A stretch of 64,000 bases of DNA from contig NZ_AP022581.1 in NCBI RefSeq assembly GCF_010731535.1, positions 4,101,952 to 4,165,951 on the forward strand, in the 5' to 3' direction. Source of the stretch: Mycobacterium lacus (GTDB lineage Bacteria; Actinomycetota; Actinomycetes; Mycobacteriales; Mycobacteriaceae). The notes below the pieces were generated by a model. That model ran no database searches, had not been told where the DNA came from, and was given only the letters and a program-made list of their open reading frames with translations. A program made the translations under genes and the position numbers. Shown here piece after piece: positions 44,005-52,343 of the stretch (within the stretch, counting starts at the first letter, position 1; each line of letters starts with the position of its first letter).

Positions 44005-44916
44005 CTAATGCGCCGTCTTGGTGGCACTGACGAGGGTGTTCCGCGCGAACATCGACGCGGCCTCAGAATCCGGGCCCGGCACCGGTCGCGCCACCTCGCG
44101 CAGGTAGTCATTCAACGGCGTGCCCACCGCCGCCCAACCGCGCTTCCCAAACCACTCGGTGGCCGGCGCGCATCGTTCGTTGTAGACCAATTGGAAAAAC
44201 GGGCCCTGCGCGCCCTCGGCGACGGCAACGCGTTCCTCCTCGAGTTTGGCAGCAAATTCGTCCGCGGGGAGCGGAGCGCCATCCTCAACCGCGACGTGGC
44301 TGCCGGGGCTGGCCAGGGCGTCGATGCCCGTAAACAGTTGTTCCTGAGCGCTCGCCGGCAGATAGAACAATAGGCCCTCGGCAATCCAAGCCGAGCGCTG
44401 ACCGGAATCAAAACCCGTGTCTCGCAAGGCTTGTGGCCAATCGTCGCGAAGATCGACAGCGATCTCGCGACGGTCAGCGCGCGGTTGGGCGCCATGGCCG
44501 CTGAGGACCTCGCGCTTGAAATCGAGAACCTGCGGCCGGTCCAATTCGAAGACGGTGGTCCCGTCCGGCCACGGCAGCCGGTAGGCGCGGGAGTCCAGTC
44601 CCGCCGCCAGGATGACTACCTGACGGGCGCCGGCATCGGCGGCCCGGCGGAAGTAGGAGTCGAAGTACCTGGTGCGGGCGCCCTGGAAGTTGACGAAATG
44701 CTTGCCGAAATCGTCGGTCAGCAACTGGTGGTCGGGTGCGTTGCCGTCCAGCACGTCGGCCCAGGAACCGCCAACGGCACGGCAGAACAACTCCGCATAG
44801 GGGTCGACGGCCAGCGGGTCGGGTTTTTGCGCCTCCAACGCTCGCGCTGTCGCTACGAATAACGCCGTCGAGCCGACACTTGTTGTGATGTCCCAGGTAT
44901 CACCTTCGCTACGCAC
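44005..44916 (-). CDS. LCM-type SAM-dependent methyltransferase (Rv0281-like)
   Basis: 303 residues from GTG 44916, which lies 10 bases after the upstream PPE stop; the longer frame overlaps that gene. The family hallmark is FVNFQGARTRYFDSYF, then VVILAAGLDSRAYRLPWPDG (SAM-binding) and VFELDRPQVLDFK. It belongs to the large mycobacterial PF04072 family of putative O-methyltransferases; substrate unknown. Probably co-transcribed with the preceding PPE gene and hence possibly under the same metal control. Confidence 0.82.
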   Translation of the reverse strand: MRSEGDTWDITTSVGSTALFVATARALEAQKPDPLAVDPYAELFCRAVGGSWADVLDGNAPDHQLLTDDFGKHFVNFQGARTRYFDSYFRRAADAGARQVVILAAGLDSRAYRLPWPDGTTVFELDRPQVLDFKREVLSGHGAQPRADRREIAVDLRDDWPQALRDTGFDSGQRSAWIAEGLLFYLPASAQEQLFTGIDALASPGSHVAVEDGAPLPADEFAAKLEEERVAVAEGAQGPFFQLVYNERCAPATEWFGKRGWAAVGTPLNDYLREVARPVPGPDSEAASMFARNTLVSATKTAH

Positions 44917-44926
44917 GCAACCGACC

Positions 44927-46510
44927 CTACGCCGGGTGCTCGCCGGTCTCGTCCGGGTTCCACGTGCCCGGGACCATCGGCAGCGTCGGGCCGCCACCGA
45001 GCTCATCGCCGGCCAGTGTGGTCAAGCCCGCGGCTGCGCCGCTCGTTTCCTTGCGTGCCGTGCCTGCGAAGCCCAGATTTCGGACACCGCGATCGGAGGC
45101 CGACACCTCCGGCTCACCACCCTGCGGTTCGCCCCAGTCGGGGTCGACATCGACGTTCATGTCCATAAACTCGTCGCCGTATCCCCGTCGCGTGGCGCGC
45201 CGTCGCCGCCGCGCTCGCGCCTGTTCTCGTGCGGCGGCCGCGGCAGCCAATGCGGCGCTATCGGGCTCCGGGGCTTTCCTCTTGGCGCTGGCACTGGCGC
45301 TGGTGCTCATCCCGGTGCCGAAGCCGATGCCGGGAGGACCCACGACGTAGGGGTAGCCGAAACCCACCCCGCCGGCGGCGGTGGGCGGTGTTGGTGCGGC
45401 GCTGGCGACGGTGCTCGCCGCGGGCGCGGACGCGGCAGTGGCCGCCGACGCGGGCGCCGCGGCCGGCGCCGCGACGGTTGGGGCCATCGCGACGGAAGGC
45501 AGCATCGCGGGCGGGACCGCCGGCGGCGCCACCGCGGGGATTGCCGCAGGCTGAATGCCAGCTAGGCTGGACAGCCCCGCGAAACCAGTAACCGCGCCCA
45601 AGTTGGAGATGACGGAGCCGAGTGCGACCGCAAGCAACTGCGGGGACTGGCTTAGCGCCTGCACAATCTGCACGATGTGCTCTGGGTAGTCGAAAAACAG
45701 AAGTTCGAAATAGGCCTGCAAAGCCTCTTCCGGATGTGTAAACAGTTCCTGGACAAACGTCTCAAAGTCCTTGCTGAATTCAATGGCACGAACAACCCAC
45801 CAGATCGGTTCGGCCGCGTTCGTGTAGTCCTCGAAGGGGATTCCGTTCATCGTGCCTTCGGCAGGATCCCAAATCAGGCGGCCACCGCTGATGATGCGCA
45901 AGACCTCCGCGACGAAGTAGTCGACCGGGGTGGCGTCGCCACCGTGGTCGTGGTCATCCTCGGCCGCCTCGGCTGTCACGATCTGTGGCGCCGGGGCGGT
46001 CGGCGGAGTTGACGCAACCGCCGCGTCGGACACCGCCTGGTAGGTCGCCATCGTGGTCGCCGCCTGGATCCACATCCGCACGTAGTCGGCCTCGTTGAGC
46101 GCGATCGGAATCGTGTTGAGCCCAAAGAAATTCGTCGCCACCAACACCCCGTGGATGACGTGGTTGGCGGCGAGTTCGGCCAGCGTCGGCATGGCGGCCA
46201 ATGCCGTGGTGTACGCGGCGGCCGCCGCCTCATGCTGGACGGCCGCGGCCGCGCTGGTCGTACTCGCCTGCGTCAACCACATCAAGTACGGCACGTGGGC
46301 GGCCACATACCGCTCGGCAGTGGACCCCTGCCACGCACCGGCCTGGGCCGCCCCCAGCAATACGGTGAGTTCGTCCGCCGCGGCGGTGTATTCGTCGCTG
46401 AGCGCCGACCAGGCCGCCGCGGCCGACACGAGTGATCCTGGTCCGGGGCCGCTGCTGAGCAGCGCGGAATGCACCTCTGGTGGCGACGCCATCCACATTG
46501 GGGCCGTCAC
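44927..46510 (-). CDS. PPE-PPW family protein (PPE3-like) with His/Asp-rich insert
   Basis: 527 residues from GTG 46510 (MTAPMWMASPPEVHSALLS). After the PPE domain comes EDDHDHGGDATPVDYF, a short acidic/histidine cluster. A unique middle region follows with aromatic-rich helices (YFELLFFDYPEHIVQIVQ), then a Pro/Ala-rich part and C-terminal GFAGT and PMVPGTW. Its start overlaps the stop of a degraded PE gene (GTGA), so a PE-PPE pair once existed. A Zur-like box lies 164 bases upstream. Position equals M. tuberculosis PPE3 (Rv0280). Confidence 0.86.
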   Translation of the reverse strand: MTAPMWMASPPEVHSALLSSGPGPGSLVSAAAAWSALSDEYTAAADELTVLLGAAQAGAWQGSTAERYVAAHVPYLMWLTQASTTSAAAAVQHEAAAAAYTTALAAMPTLAELAANHVIHGVLVATNFFGLNTIPIALNEADYVRMWIQAATTMATYQAVSDAAVASTPPTAPAPQIVTAEAAEDDHDHGGDATPVDYFVAEVLRIISGGRLIWDPAEGTMNGIPFEDYTNAAEPIWWVVRAIEFSKDFETFVQELFTHPEEALQAYFELLFFDYPEHIVQIVQALSQSPQLLAVALGSVISNLGAVTGFAGLSSLAGIQPAAIPAVAPPAVPPAMLPSVAMAPTVAAPAAAPASAATAASAPAASTVASAAPTPPTAAGGVGFGYPYVVGPPGIGFGTGMSTSASASAKRKAPEPDSAALAAAAAAREQARARRRRRATRRGYGDEFMDMNVDVDPDWGEPQGGEPEVSASDRGVRNLGFAGTARKETSGAAAGLTTLAGDELGGGPTLPMVPGTWNPDETGEHPA

Positions 46511-46624
46511 GGCAGGCCGCGCCCGGCCGGATCGTCCGCCGACGCCGGCACGACGCGGTCAGTCAACGCTTCGACACATGCCCCCACGGCGGCCAGCCCT
46601 TCCGGTAACTACGTGCAGCGCCAC
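46507..46624 (-). pseudogene. Broken PE gene upstream of the PPE3-like gene
   Basis: From GTG 46624 the frame reads MALHVV, then one extra base shifts to PEGLAAVGACVEALTDRVV. It then jumps to a short unrelated end that stops at 46507-46509, overlapping the PPE start. Compared with PE5 (MTLRVVPEGLAATSAAVEAL), the first 20 residues match but about 70 central residues are missing. A single-base insertion and an internal deletion have destroyed the PE partner. Confidence 0.65.
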
Positions 46625-46673
46625 AACAGACAAACCTCGGATGCAGAATCGCGGCAACCGCCCCGAAGCTTAC

Positions 46674-46694
46674 TGAAAATGGTTGTCGTTAACA
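46674..46694. promoter_or_regulatory. Zur-like box upstream of the PE/PPE3-like genes
   Basis: TGAAAATGGTTGTCGTTAAC plus A matches the remembered mycobacterial Zur consensus at about 16 of 21 positions, with an intact TGAAAATG left half. It is 50 bases upstream of the broken PE start and 41 bases from the divergent vapB ATG. Confidence 0.6.
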
Positions 46695-46734
46695 ACTGGC
46701 TGTGTGATGCTATCGATGCGTTGCAGTTGTCATC

Positions 46735-46977
46735 ATGCGCACCACCGTGTCGATCTCCGACGAGCTACTGGCTGCCGCCAAACGTCGAGCCCGCGAGCGT
46801 GGTCAGTCGCTGGGCGCGGTGATCGAGGACGCCCTTCGCCGCGAGCTCGCCGCCGCCCACACCGGCGGCGACCGGCCAACCGTCCCGGTTTTCGACGGCG
46901 GCACCGGCCCGCGGCGAGGCCTCGACCTGGCCTCGAATACGGCGTTGTCCGAGGTTCTCGACGAGGCCTGGAACTGA
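46735..46977 (+). CDS. vapB: VapB antitoxin (VapB25-like)
   Basis: 80 residues. A ribbon-helix-helix N-terminus reads MRTTVSISDELLAAAKRRAR, then a helix SLGAVIEDALRREL and a flexible C-terminal toxin-binding tail ending SEVLDEAWN. It neutralises the VapC encoded 39 bases downstream and represses the operon. Position matches VapB25 of M. tuberculosis. Confidence 0.88.
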   Translation: MRTTVSISDELLAAAKRRARERGQSLGAVIEDALRRELAAAHTGGDRPTVPVFDGGTGPRRGLDLASNTALSEVLDEAWN

Positions 46978-47016
46978 ACGCGCGGAAGTGAGCCTGGATA
47001 GGCCACCGAACAAGCG

Positions 47017-47445
47017 ATGTTCCTTCTCGACGTCAACGTGCTGCTCGCCGCGCACCGCGGCGAGCATCCGAATCACCGAACCGTCCGGCCCCGGTTCGAT
47101 GGACTGCTTGCGGCCGACGACCCGTTCACCGTGCCGAACCTGGTGTGGGCGTCGTTCCTCCGGCTGGCAACGAATCGACGCATCGTCGAGATTCCGTCAC
47201 CGCGTCCGGACGCGTTCGCATTCATCGACGCGGTCAACGGCCAACCCCATCACCTTCCGACGAGTCCCGGCCCGCGACACCTCACGCTGTTGCGCAAACT
47301 CTGCGGCGAGGCCGATGCGTCGGGCGACCAACTCCCCGACGCGGTACTCGCGGCCATCGCCGTCGAGCACCACTGCACCGTGGTGACCCTGGACAGGGAT
47401 TTCGCCCGGTTCACCTCGGTGCGTCACATTCGCCCGCCAAGGTGA
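47017..47445 (+). CDS. vapC: VapC PIN-domain toxin (VapC25-like)
   Basis: 142 residues. The PIN acidic residues are in MFLLDVNVLLAAH (Asp5), near VPNLVWASFLRLAT, and in GDQLPDAVLAAIAVEH and LDRDFARF. All four positions are present, so the RNase looks active. It would cleave RNA when VapB is degraded. Matches Rv0277c in context. Its stop lies 9 bases from the stop of the convergent DUF2236 gene. Confidence 0.88.
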   Translation: MFLLDVNVLLAAHRGEHPNHRTVRPRFDGLLAADDPFTVPNLVWASFLRLATNRRIVEIPSPRPDAFAFIDAVNGQPHHLPTSPGPRHLTLLRKLCGEADASGDQLPDAVLAAIAVEHHCTVVTLDRDFARFTSVRHIRPPR

Positions 47446-47453
47446 TGGGCTGG

Positions 47454-48362
47454 TCAAACCAGCGGACGCCCGGTCCTGATCCGCCGGTCCAGGTCCCAGA
47501 GCATCAGGTTGAACGGGAACTGCCGGACGACCCGCGGCATCATGCGGTTCACCGCCCCCACCACGGCCATCAGCCGGTCGAACCGCCGTTGCATCGCGGC
47601 GTTCCATGGCAGCCGCATCTCGTCGCGAAACCGTTGCGGCAGAAAGCCGGTGGTGATCAGCAGCGCGAGGCTTTCCGCCTGCCGGCGCACTGCGCGCGGC
47701 AGCGCGACCCCCCGTATTCGGCACACCGCGATCGGATACAGGTATTCGCGGACGGCGTCGTCGATGTGGACCTTCTCCAGCGACTCCTGCCAGTACCGAT
47801 CGAAGGCCGCTCGATCGGGTGGCCACATCTGCGGCGGCACCTGCAACGTGGTGCCCAGGGCCATGCCCTCGCGGTACAGGCGGTCGGCCTCCTCGTCGTC
47901 GATCTCGCCGACGAAGGTGCGGTAGACATCGATGCCGCCCTTGTAGATGCAGGCCGCCACCCACAGCTGCAAATCGGGGTCGAACGCGTTGTACGACACC
48001 GGGCTGTCGGGGGTGGAGTAAACCTGGGCGTGCGCACCGTTGACGGCGCGGCGGAAGGCCTCCTTCTGGGCGTCAGTGCCCGCGTTGGCCACTGCGATGT
48101 AGGTGAAGGTGGTGCGCGCGCGTTTGATCGGATGGCGGTCGATTCGACCGCTTTCGACGCGGCTCTCCATGACGCCGTGCCCGACGCCGGGACGCGCGAG
48201 CTCCATGATCACGTTGGCCGGGCCGGCCAGCAGCGCAACCCCCATCAAGCCGTAGTCACTGGCAGCCCGTCGTCGGCGCGTGGGCGGTTCCCGACGGGGT
48301 GGGTCGGCGATCGGCCGCTCGACATGAGGGACGGGCCGGTGGATCGTCTCGCGAATCGCCAT
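47454..48362 (-). CDS. DUF2236 / MpaB-family oxygenase-like protein (Rv0276-like)
   Basis: 302 residues. Family features include a Gly-rich start region (YGLMGVALLAGPANVIMELA), FTYIAVANAGTDAQKEAF, YNAFDPDLQLWVAACIYKGG and RTFVGEIDDEEADRLY. This is the ER/MpaB/Lcp catalytic-domain superfamily, some members of which are heme oxygenases acting on polyisoprenoids. No experimental role is known for this mycobacterial branch. Divergent from a TetR gene with a 95-bp spacer containing the palindrome CACACGTGTG. Confidence 0.78.
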   Translation of the reverse strand: MAIRETIHRPVPHVERPIADPPRREPPTRRRRAASDYGLMGVALLAGPANVIMELARPGVGHGVMESRVESGRIDRHPIKRARTTFTYIAVANAGTDAQKEAFRRAVNGAHAQVYSTPDSPVSYNAFDPDLQLWVAACIYKGGIDVYRTFVGEIDDEEADRLYREGMALGTTLQVPPQMWPPDRAAFDRYWQESLEKVHIDDAVREYLYPIAVCRIRGVALPRAVRRQAESLALLITTGFLPQRFRDEMRLPWNAAMQRRFDRLMAVVGAVNRMMPRVVRQFPFNLMLWDLDRRIRTGRPLV

Positions 48363-48457
48363 CTGAATGCCGCCTGCCGTGTCAGGTCTCGCTAATTGTG
48401 CGAACGTTTGTTTCCTAATATTGGCGGGTATTCCACACGTGTGTCAAGGTGGTGGCC

Positions 48458-49147
48458 ATGACGCCCAGTCAACGACCGTACCGGGGTATCGAGGCCAAGC
48501 AACGGCTGGCTCAGCGGCGCGGCCGGCTGCTGGCCGCCGGTCTCGACCTGCTGGGGGCAGACCAGCAGGACATTTCCGAGCTGACCGTCCGCGGGATATG
48601 CGGCCGGGCTGGCCTGGCGGCCCGTTACTTCTACGAAAGCTTCACCGATAAGGACGAATTCGTCGGCGGTGTCTTCGATTGGGTGATCGCCGATTTGGCC
48701 GCCACCACCCAGGCCGCGGTGGCGGCGGTACCGGCCCGCGAGCAGAGCCGCGCGGGCATGGCCAACATCGTGCGGACCATCGCCGATGACGCCCGCATCG
48801 GACGCCTGCTGTTCGGCGCGCATCTGGCCAACGCCGTGGTCATGCGTAAGCGCGCCGAATCCACCGCGCTGTTCGCCATGCTGTCGGGTCAGTATGCCGG
48901 CGACGCGCTGCGCATACCGGCAAATGACCGCATCAAATCCGGGGCGCATTTCGCGGTCGGCGGCGTCGGACAGACCATCAGCGCCTGGCTGGACGGGGAC
49001 GTGCGACTGCAGCCCGATGAGCTTGTCGACCAGCTGGCCACGCTGCTCGACGCGGTCGCCGAACCGAAGCTGTACGGCCTCACGGCAACAGCGGCAGCTG
49101 CCACAACCTCATCCCGGGATGCAACAGCCACAGGCGCATCAGGGTAA
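48458..49147 (+). CDS. TetR-family regulator (Rv0275c-like)
   Basis: 229 residues from ATG 48458 with AAGGTGG five bases upstream. The helix-turn-helix is LTVRGICGRAGLAARYFYES, then a helical ligand domain. The palindrome CACACGTGTG at 48434-48443 lies just upstream of the ribosome site and could be its operator. It is divergent from the DUF2236 gene, which it may control. Its 3' end overlaps the convergent membrane-protein gene by 68 bases. Confidence 0.82.
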   Translation: MTPSQRPYRGIEAKQRLAQRRGRLLAAGLDLLGADQQDISELTVRGICGRAGLAARYFYESFTDKDEFVGGVFDWVIADLAATTQAAVAAVPAREQSRAGMANIVRTIADDARIGRLLFGAHLANAVVMRKRAESTALFAMLSGQYAGDALRIPANDRIKSGAHFAVGGVGQTISAWLDGDVRLQPDELVDQLATLLDAVAEPKLYGLTATAAAATTSSRDATATGASG

Positions 49148-49637
49148 GTCGCATGATGCGCTGCGCGCCGGTGATCATCAGGATCGCCAACGGCACCTCG
49201 GCGAGCAGCGCTGTGCCCACCGACAACCAGAAGTCGTCCGGTCCGGCGGTCATGATGTCGAACCACGCGTCGCAGATCAGCAGCACCCCGGTGGTGAAGG
49301 CGGTGAGCAGCAGCAGTTGGCGGCGCAGGTAGCCCAGCACCGCCGTCGTCGCCATGAAGCCGACCAGCACAATGTCGAAGCCGACCCAGGTGGCGGGCCA
49401 ATTGTGGGCCACGTAGTTCTGCGGCAGCGTCAGCGCGAGATACACGATCCACGGCATCAATGCGATCGAGCCACCGACGATCAGGCCGAATCGGATCCGC
49501 CGCATCCGCATTAGGGCCGCCGGGTCGACCAGCTCGTTCAGCGGTTGCTCCAGCCGGGAAATCAGCTCCCGCCGCTGCTCGGGCGTCAGGCTCGCGATTT
49601 GCACATCGGTCAAAATGGCGTGAGTCATGTCGGACAT
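49080..49637 (-). CDS. Four-helix integral membrane protein of unknown function
   Basis: 185 residues from ATG 49637. A cytosolic N-terminal helix (SLTPEQRRELISRLEQPLNE) is followed by four hydrophobic segments (IRFGLIVGGSIALMPWIVYL; VGFDIVLVGFMATTAVLGYL; LLTAFTTGVLLICDAWF; LLAEVPLAILMITGA). No family is recognised with certainty. The conserved WPATWVGFD and DAWFDIMTA motifs lie near the membrane. It ends inside the 3' end of the convergent TetR gene. Confidence 0.7.
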   Translation of the reverse strand: MSDMTHAILTDVQIASLTPEQRRELISRLEQPLNELVDPAALMRMRRIRFGLIVGGSIALMPWIVYLALTLPQNYVAHNWPATWVGFDIVLVGFMATTAVLGYLRRQLLLLTAFTTGVLLICDAWFDIMTAGPDDFWLSVGTALLAEVPLAILMITGAQRIMRLTLMRLWLLHPGMRLWQLPLLP

Positions 49638-49664
49638 CCTCCGAATCGATGGCGATTGTGCAGA

Positions 49665-50246
49665 CTAGCGTCGCGCCGCTAACGGAGGTCGCCGGTCGGC
49701 CGCGGTCTTCGGCACCGCCCGGGTATCGCTCGTGGTGAATTCCTTGACCCAGCAAGCGAATTCCAACGTGATGCCGTCGGGATCCTGGAAGTAGAACGAA
49801 CGCACGTACACCCCGGGATGCACCGTCGCCGACACCTGCGCAGGGCTCTCGTCGTGGTTGAGCACGGGGCCGACCCGCACACCCTTGTCCTTGAGCCGCT
49901 GCCGGTAGGCGTCGAACTTCTCGGCCGGCACATGAAACGCCAGATGGTTCATGGTGCTCACCGCGCTGGTGATGTCCCCGATGCCCGGGATGGCACCCGG
50001 CGACGAGATGCCCGGCACCCGATCGGGGGCGTCGGCGAACCAGAAGAACGCGACGCAGTCGCCGTTGCCGGCGTCGAAGAAGAAGTGCTGTCCCGCACCG
50101 CCGGGCAGATCGAGCGACTTGATGAGCGGCATGCCGAGGATGTTGCTGTAGAAGTCCACGGTGCGCGCCATGTCCGAACACACCAGCGCGACATGGTTGA
50201 TCCCACCGAGTTCGAACTCGGCGTTGACGTTGTGCGGCTTGATCAT
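49665..50246 (-). CDS. Glyoxalase/extradiol dioxygenase-fold protein (Rv0274-like)
   Basis: 193 residues from ATG 50246 with GGGAGC at nine bases, matching the length of Rv0274. Two beta-alpha-beta-beta-beta modules are visible: INHVALVCSDMARTVDFYSN and MNHLAFHVPAEKFDAYRQRL. Metal-binding His and Glu candidates are in NHVALV, NHLAFHV and ITLEFACWV. The substrate is unknown. Divergent from a TetR gene across a 106-bp gap with a dyad operator candidate. Confidence 0.82.
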   Translation of the reverse strand: MIKPHNVNAEFELGGINHVALVCSDMARTVDFYSNILGMPLIKSLDLPGGAGQHFFFDAGNGDCVAFFWFADAPDRVPGISSPGAIPGIGDITSAVSTMNHLAFHVPAEKFDAYRQRLKDKGVRVGPVLNHDESPAQVSATVHPGVYVRSFYFQDPDGITLEFACWVKEFTTSDTRAVPKTAADRRPPLAARR

Positions 50247-50299
50247 TTTTGCGGCTCCCATCGGTCCCGGGATAAGCAGGCCCTGGCCAAGATCTAGAA

Positions 50300-50321
50300 C
50301 TGAATCTAACATCAGGTTCAG
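50300..50321. promoter_or_regulatory. Candidate TetR operator
   Basis: CTGAATC-N8-GGTTCAG is an inverted repeat with one mismatch between the divergent glyoxalase-like and TetR genes. It is the best dyad in this 106-bp gap. Confidence 0.4.
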
Positions 50322-50352
50322 GTTTGCTCCAGGGACGAGGAGGCGCGCTCGG

Positions 50353-50991
50353 GTGTCGACGGTGTCCAAACAAGCCGGCCGGCCAGCCGAGTTTCCGACG
50401 CACCGCGGCCGGCGCACGCGGGCCGCGATCGACACCGCCGCCCGAACGGTCATCGCGCGCAAGGGCATCCTGGCGACGACCGTCGCCGATATCGCAGCAG
50501 AAGCGGGCCGCTCGACGGCATCCTTTTACAACTACTACGACTCCAAAGAGGCGATGGTCCGTCAGTGGGCCTTGCGCTTTCGGGACGAAGCCAACGAGCG
50601 CGCGCTGTCGGTGACCCTGCACGGCCTGTCCAACCGCGAGCGCGCGCAAGCGGCCGCCGCTGCCCACTGGCACACCTACCGCCACCGGCTCGCGGAGATC
50701 ATCAGCGTGTCGCAGTTGGCGATGATCAACGAGGACTTCGCGCACTACTGGGCCGAGATATGCGCGATCCCAATCTCTTTCATCGCCGAGACGGTCAGAC
50801 GCGCCCAGGCGCAGGGGTATTGCGCTGGCGACGACCCGCAGCTGATCGCCGAGGCGATCGTGGCGATGTTCAACCAGTTCTGCTACATCCAGCTCAGCGG
50901 GCACCGTGAACCCGACGACGCGGCCTGCGTCCGGACGCTGGCCAACATCTACTACCGTGCCATCTACTCTCAAGGAGAATCGCCGAATTGA
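50353..50991 (+). CDS. TetR-family regulator (Rv0273c-like)
   Basis: 212 residues from GTG 50353, with GAGGAGG about ten bases upstream; GTG 50362 is possible. The helix-turn-helix reads TVADIAAEAGRSTASFYNYY. The C-terminal domain is the helical ligand-binding part. It heads an apparent operon with the alpha/beta hydrolase (stop-start overlap TTGA) and perhaps fadE6, and is divergent from the glyoxalase-like gene. Probably controls lipid or xenobiotic breakdown genes nearby. Confidence 0.85.
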   Translation: MSTVSKQAGRPAEFPTHRGRRTRAAIDTAARTVIARKGILATTVADIAAEAGRSTASFYNYYDSKEAMVRQWALRFRDEANERALSVTLHGLSNRERAQAAAAAHWHTYRHRLAEIISVSQLAMINEDFAHYWAEICAIPISFIAETVRRAQAQGYCAGDDPQLIAEAIVAMFNQFCYIQLSGHREPDDAACVRTLANIYYRAIYSQGESPN

Positions 50992-52118
50992 CTCGTCACA
51001 GCCCGCCGGGAGTTATCCGCGAATTCGTTGGACTGCCGTCGCCTACCGCCGGGCGCGCCGGCGCCGGCGGGCACCCCTGCCAGGGGCTGTATCACCGGGG
51101 GGTGGGACGCAAGCCGAAGGTGGCGATGATCGCCACGCACTACCAGATCGATTTCTCCGAGCACTACCTCGCCGACTACATCGCCATCCGCGGCATCGGA
51201 TTCCTCGGGTGGAACACCAGGTTCCGTGGTTTCGAAAGCAGCTTTCTGCTGGACCATGCACTGGTGGACATCGGGGTCGGGGTGCACTGGCTGCGCGAGG
51301 TTCAGGGGGTGGAAACTGTTGTGCTGCTTGGTAATTCTGGTGGCGGTTCGTTGCTGGCCGCCTACCAGTCGCAGGCGGTCGAACCGAATGTCACCCCGTT
51401 GGAGGGGATGCGGCCGGCGGCCGGGGTGAGCGAGTTGCTCCCCGCCGACGGCTACGTCGCGACCGCCGCCCATCTGGGGCGCCCGGATGTCCTGACCGCC
51501 TGGATGGACGCCGCCGTCGTCGACGAAAACGATCCGGTCGCCACCGATCCCGACCTCGACCTGTTCAACGAGAACAACGGCCCACCATACACAGCGGAGT
51601 TCCTCAACCGCTACCGCTCGGCGCAAACGGCGCGTAACCACGCCATCACCGACTGGGCCGAGACGGAGCTCAAACGTGTTCGCGCTGCGGGGTTTTCCGA
51701 CCGGCCGTTCAGCGTGATGCGAACCTGGGCGGATCCGCGCATGGTCGATCCCAGCATCGAGCCGACCAACCGTAAGCCCAACCGGTGCTACGCGGGCATC
51801 CCAGCCAAGGCGAACCGCTCCGCGCACGGCATCGCCGCCGCCTGCACGCTGCGCAACTGGCTGGGCATGTGGAGCCTGCGGGTGGCGCAAACCCGAGCCG
51901 AGCCGCATCTGGCCCGCATCCGCTGCCCGGCCCTGGTGATCAACGCCGAGGCCGATACCGGAGTGTTCCCTTCTGACGCCCAGCGGATTTACGACGCGTT
52001 GGCGAGCAGCGATAAGACGCAGCACACGATCGACACCGATCACTACTTCACCACCCCGGGCGCGCGCAGCGAGCAGGCCGACATCATCGCCAAGTGGATC
52101 AACCAACGGTGGCCCTGA
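50988..52118 (+). CDS. Alpha/beta hydrolase (Rv0272c-like)
   Basis: 376 residues from TTG 50988, which overlaps the TetR stop (TTGA) and has AAGGAGA ten bases upstream. Nucleophile elbow GNSGGG near residue 114, a late Asp in NAEADTGVF and His in DTDHYF complete a possible triad. It corresponds to Rv0272c in size. Likely an esterase or C-C hydrolase acting on a hydrophobic substrate. The 225 bases to fadE6 hold only a small open frame (52109-52291) with no recognised product. Confidence 0.78.
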   Translation: MTRHSPPGVIREFVGLPSPTAGRAGAGGHPCQGLYHRGVGRKPKVAMIATHYQIDFSEHYLADYIAIRGIGFLGWNTRFRGFESSFLLDHALVDIGVGVHWLREVQGVETVVLLGNSGGGSLLAAYQSQAVEPNVTPLEGMRPAAGVSELLPADGYVATAAHLGRPDVLTAWMDAAVVDENDPVATDPDLDLFNENNGPPYTAEFLNRYRSAQTARNHAITDWAETELKRVRAAGFSDRPFSVMRTWADPRMVDPSIEPTNRKPNRCYAGIPAKANRSAHGIAAACTLRNWLGMWSLRVAQTRAEPHLARIRCPALVINAEADTGVFPSDAQRIYDALASSDKTQHTIDTDHYFTTPGARSEQADIIAKWINQRWP

Positions 52119-52343
52119 GACGGGCGTTATGGGTCCTCGCCCATCCGGTGGCGAAATGCTGGACTGCCCTCTTGCCAAAGAAGATTCGGGGTCGACCCAT
52201 CGCGCCCGCAAACCCGCTGCGAAGCCTGGCCCAGCTGCTGCACGACGGGAAACCGCTGGCCGATCTGGTCAACCAACCGGCCGGTTGTTAGCTTGGAAGA
52301 CGCCTGGCCGAAACTGCCCCCGAAAGCATGGGAAAAGCAATCA

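Noticed and set aside
47145..48395. 416-residue plus-strand open frame
   Set aside because: Covers vapC in another frame and the DUF2236 gene in antisense; no family features.
52109..52291. Small open frame between the alpha/beta hydrolase gene and fadE6
   Set aside because: No ribosome site or recognisable motif and its start overlaps the upstream gene's end; could be real but cannot be supported.
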